Below are positions 5,829 to 5,840 of a DNA stretch of 5,840 nucleotides, one piece after another. The stretch comes from Hyella sp964606015. Its GTDB lineage: Bacteria > Cyanobacteriota > Cyanobacteriia > Cyanobacteriales > Xenococcaceae. A program made the translations under genes and the position numbers. The stretch is taken from the NCBI GenBank assembly GCA_964606015.1, contig CAZSEZ010000239.1, forward strand, positions 1 through 5,840. Direction: 5' to 3'. Position 1 is the first letter of the stretch; each line of letters starts with the position of its first letter. The notes below the pieces were generated by a model. It worked only from the letters and a program-made list of their open reading frames with translations. It had not been told where the DNA came from and searched no databases.

Positions 5829-5840
5829 GCTATTGTAATT

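Noticed and set aside
1..5840. A novel defence, mobile or CRISPR system
   Set aside because: There are no nucleases, transposases, integrases, spaced repeats, toxin-antitoxin pairs or reverse transcriptase motifs. The intact genes belong to well-known metabolic and cell-wall families.

Overview
This window most likely comes from a low-to-moderate GC cyanobacterium. Four perfect GCGATCGC octamers (the HIP1 palindrome, at 720, 2335, 3146 and 4440) lie within 5.8 kb, where chance predicts roughly 0.1. It also carries a CBS-less GuaB3, a protein found mainly in cyanobacteria, together with an ACT-domain malic enzyme of the cyanobacterial type. The AT-rich spacers would fit a Pleurocapsales/Chroococcales-like genome, but that placement is a guess.

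Layout: (1) Positions 1-533 hold no intact gene. They contain an AT-rich imperfect inverted repeat (64-126), a probably decayed small ORF on the minus strand (175-407, rescued by removing two single bases), and a compact palindrome (448-472) just downstream of the SDR gene. (2) Two minus-strand genes follow, 38 bp apart and possibly co-transcribed: a creatininase-family metal hydrolase (1280-2083), then a short-chain dehydrogenase (534-1241) whose catalytic Tyr position holds Asn. (3) A 161-bp divergent intergenic region (2084-2244) contains a perfect 10-bp palindrome and a plausible promoter for the rightward genes. (4) Three plus-strand genes follow: NAD(P)-malic enzyme with an N-terminal ACT domain (2245-3615), a membrane-anchored D,D-carboxypeptidase-like M15 peptidase (3698-4498), and guaB3 (4586-5749, GTG start). 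A rho-independent terminator (5787-5828) closes this group.

Functionally this is mostly a housekeeping neighbourhood: malate to pyruvate conversion, peptidoglycan trimming and guanine nucleotide metabolism. The genes form no obvious single pathway and are probably neighbours by cyanobacterial gene order. I see no defence system, CRISPR array, transposase, tRNA or rRNA. The points most worth a second look are the frameshifted small ORF at the left end and the missing Tyr in the SDR.
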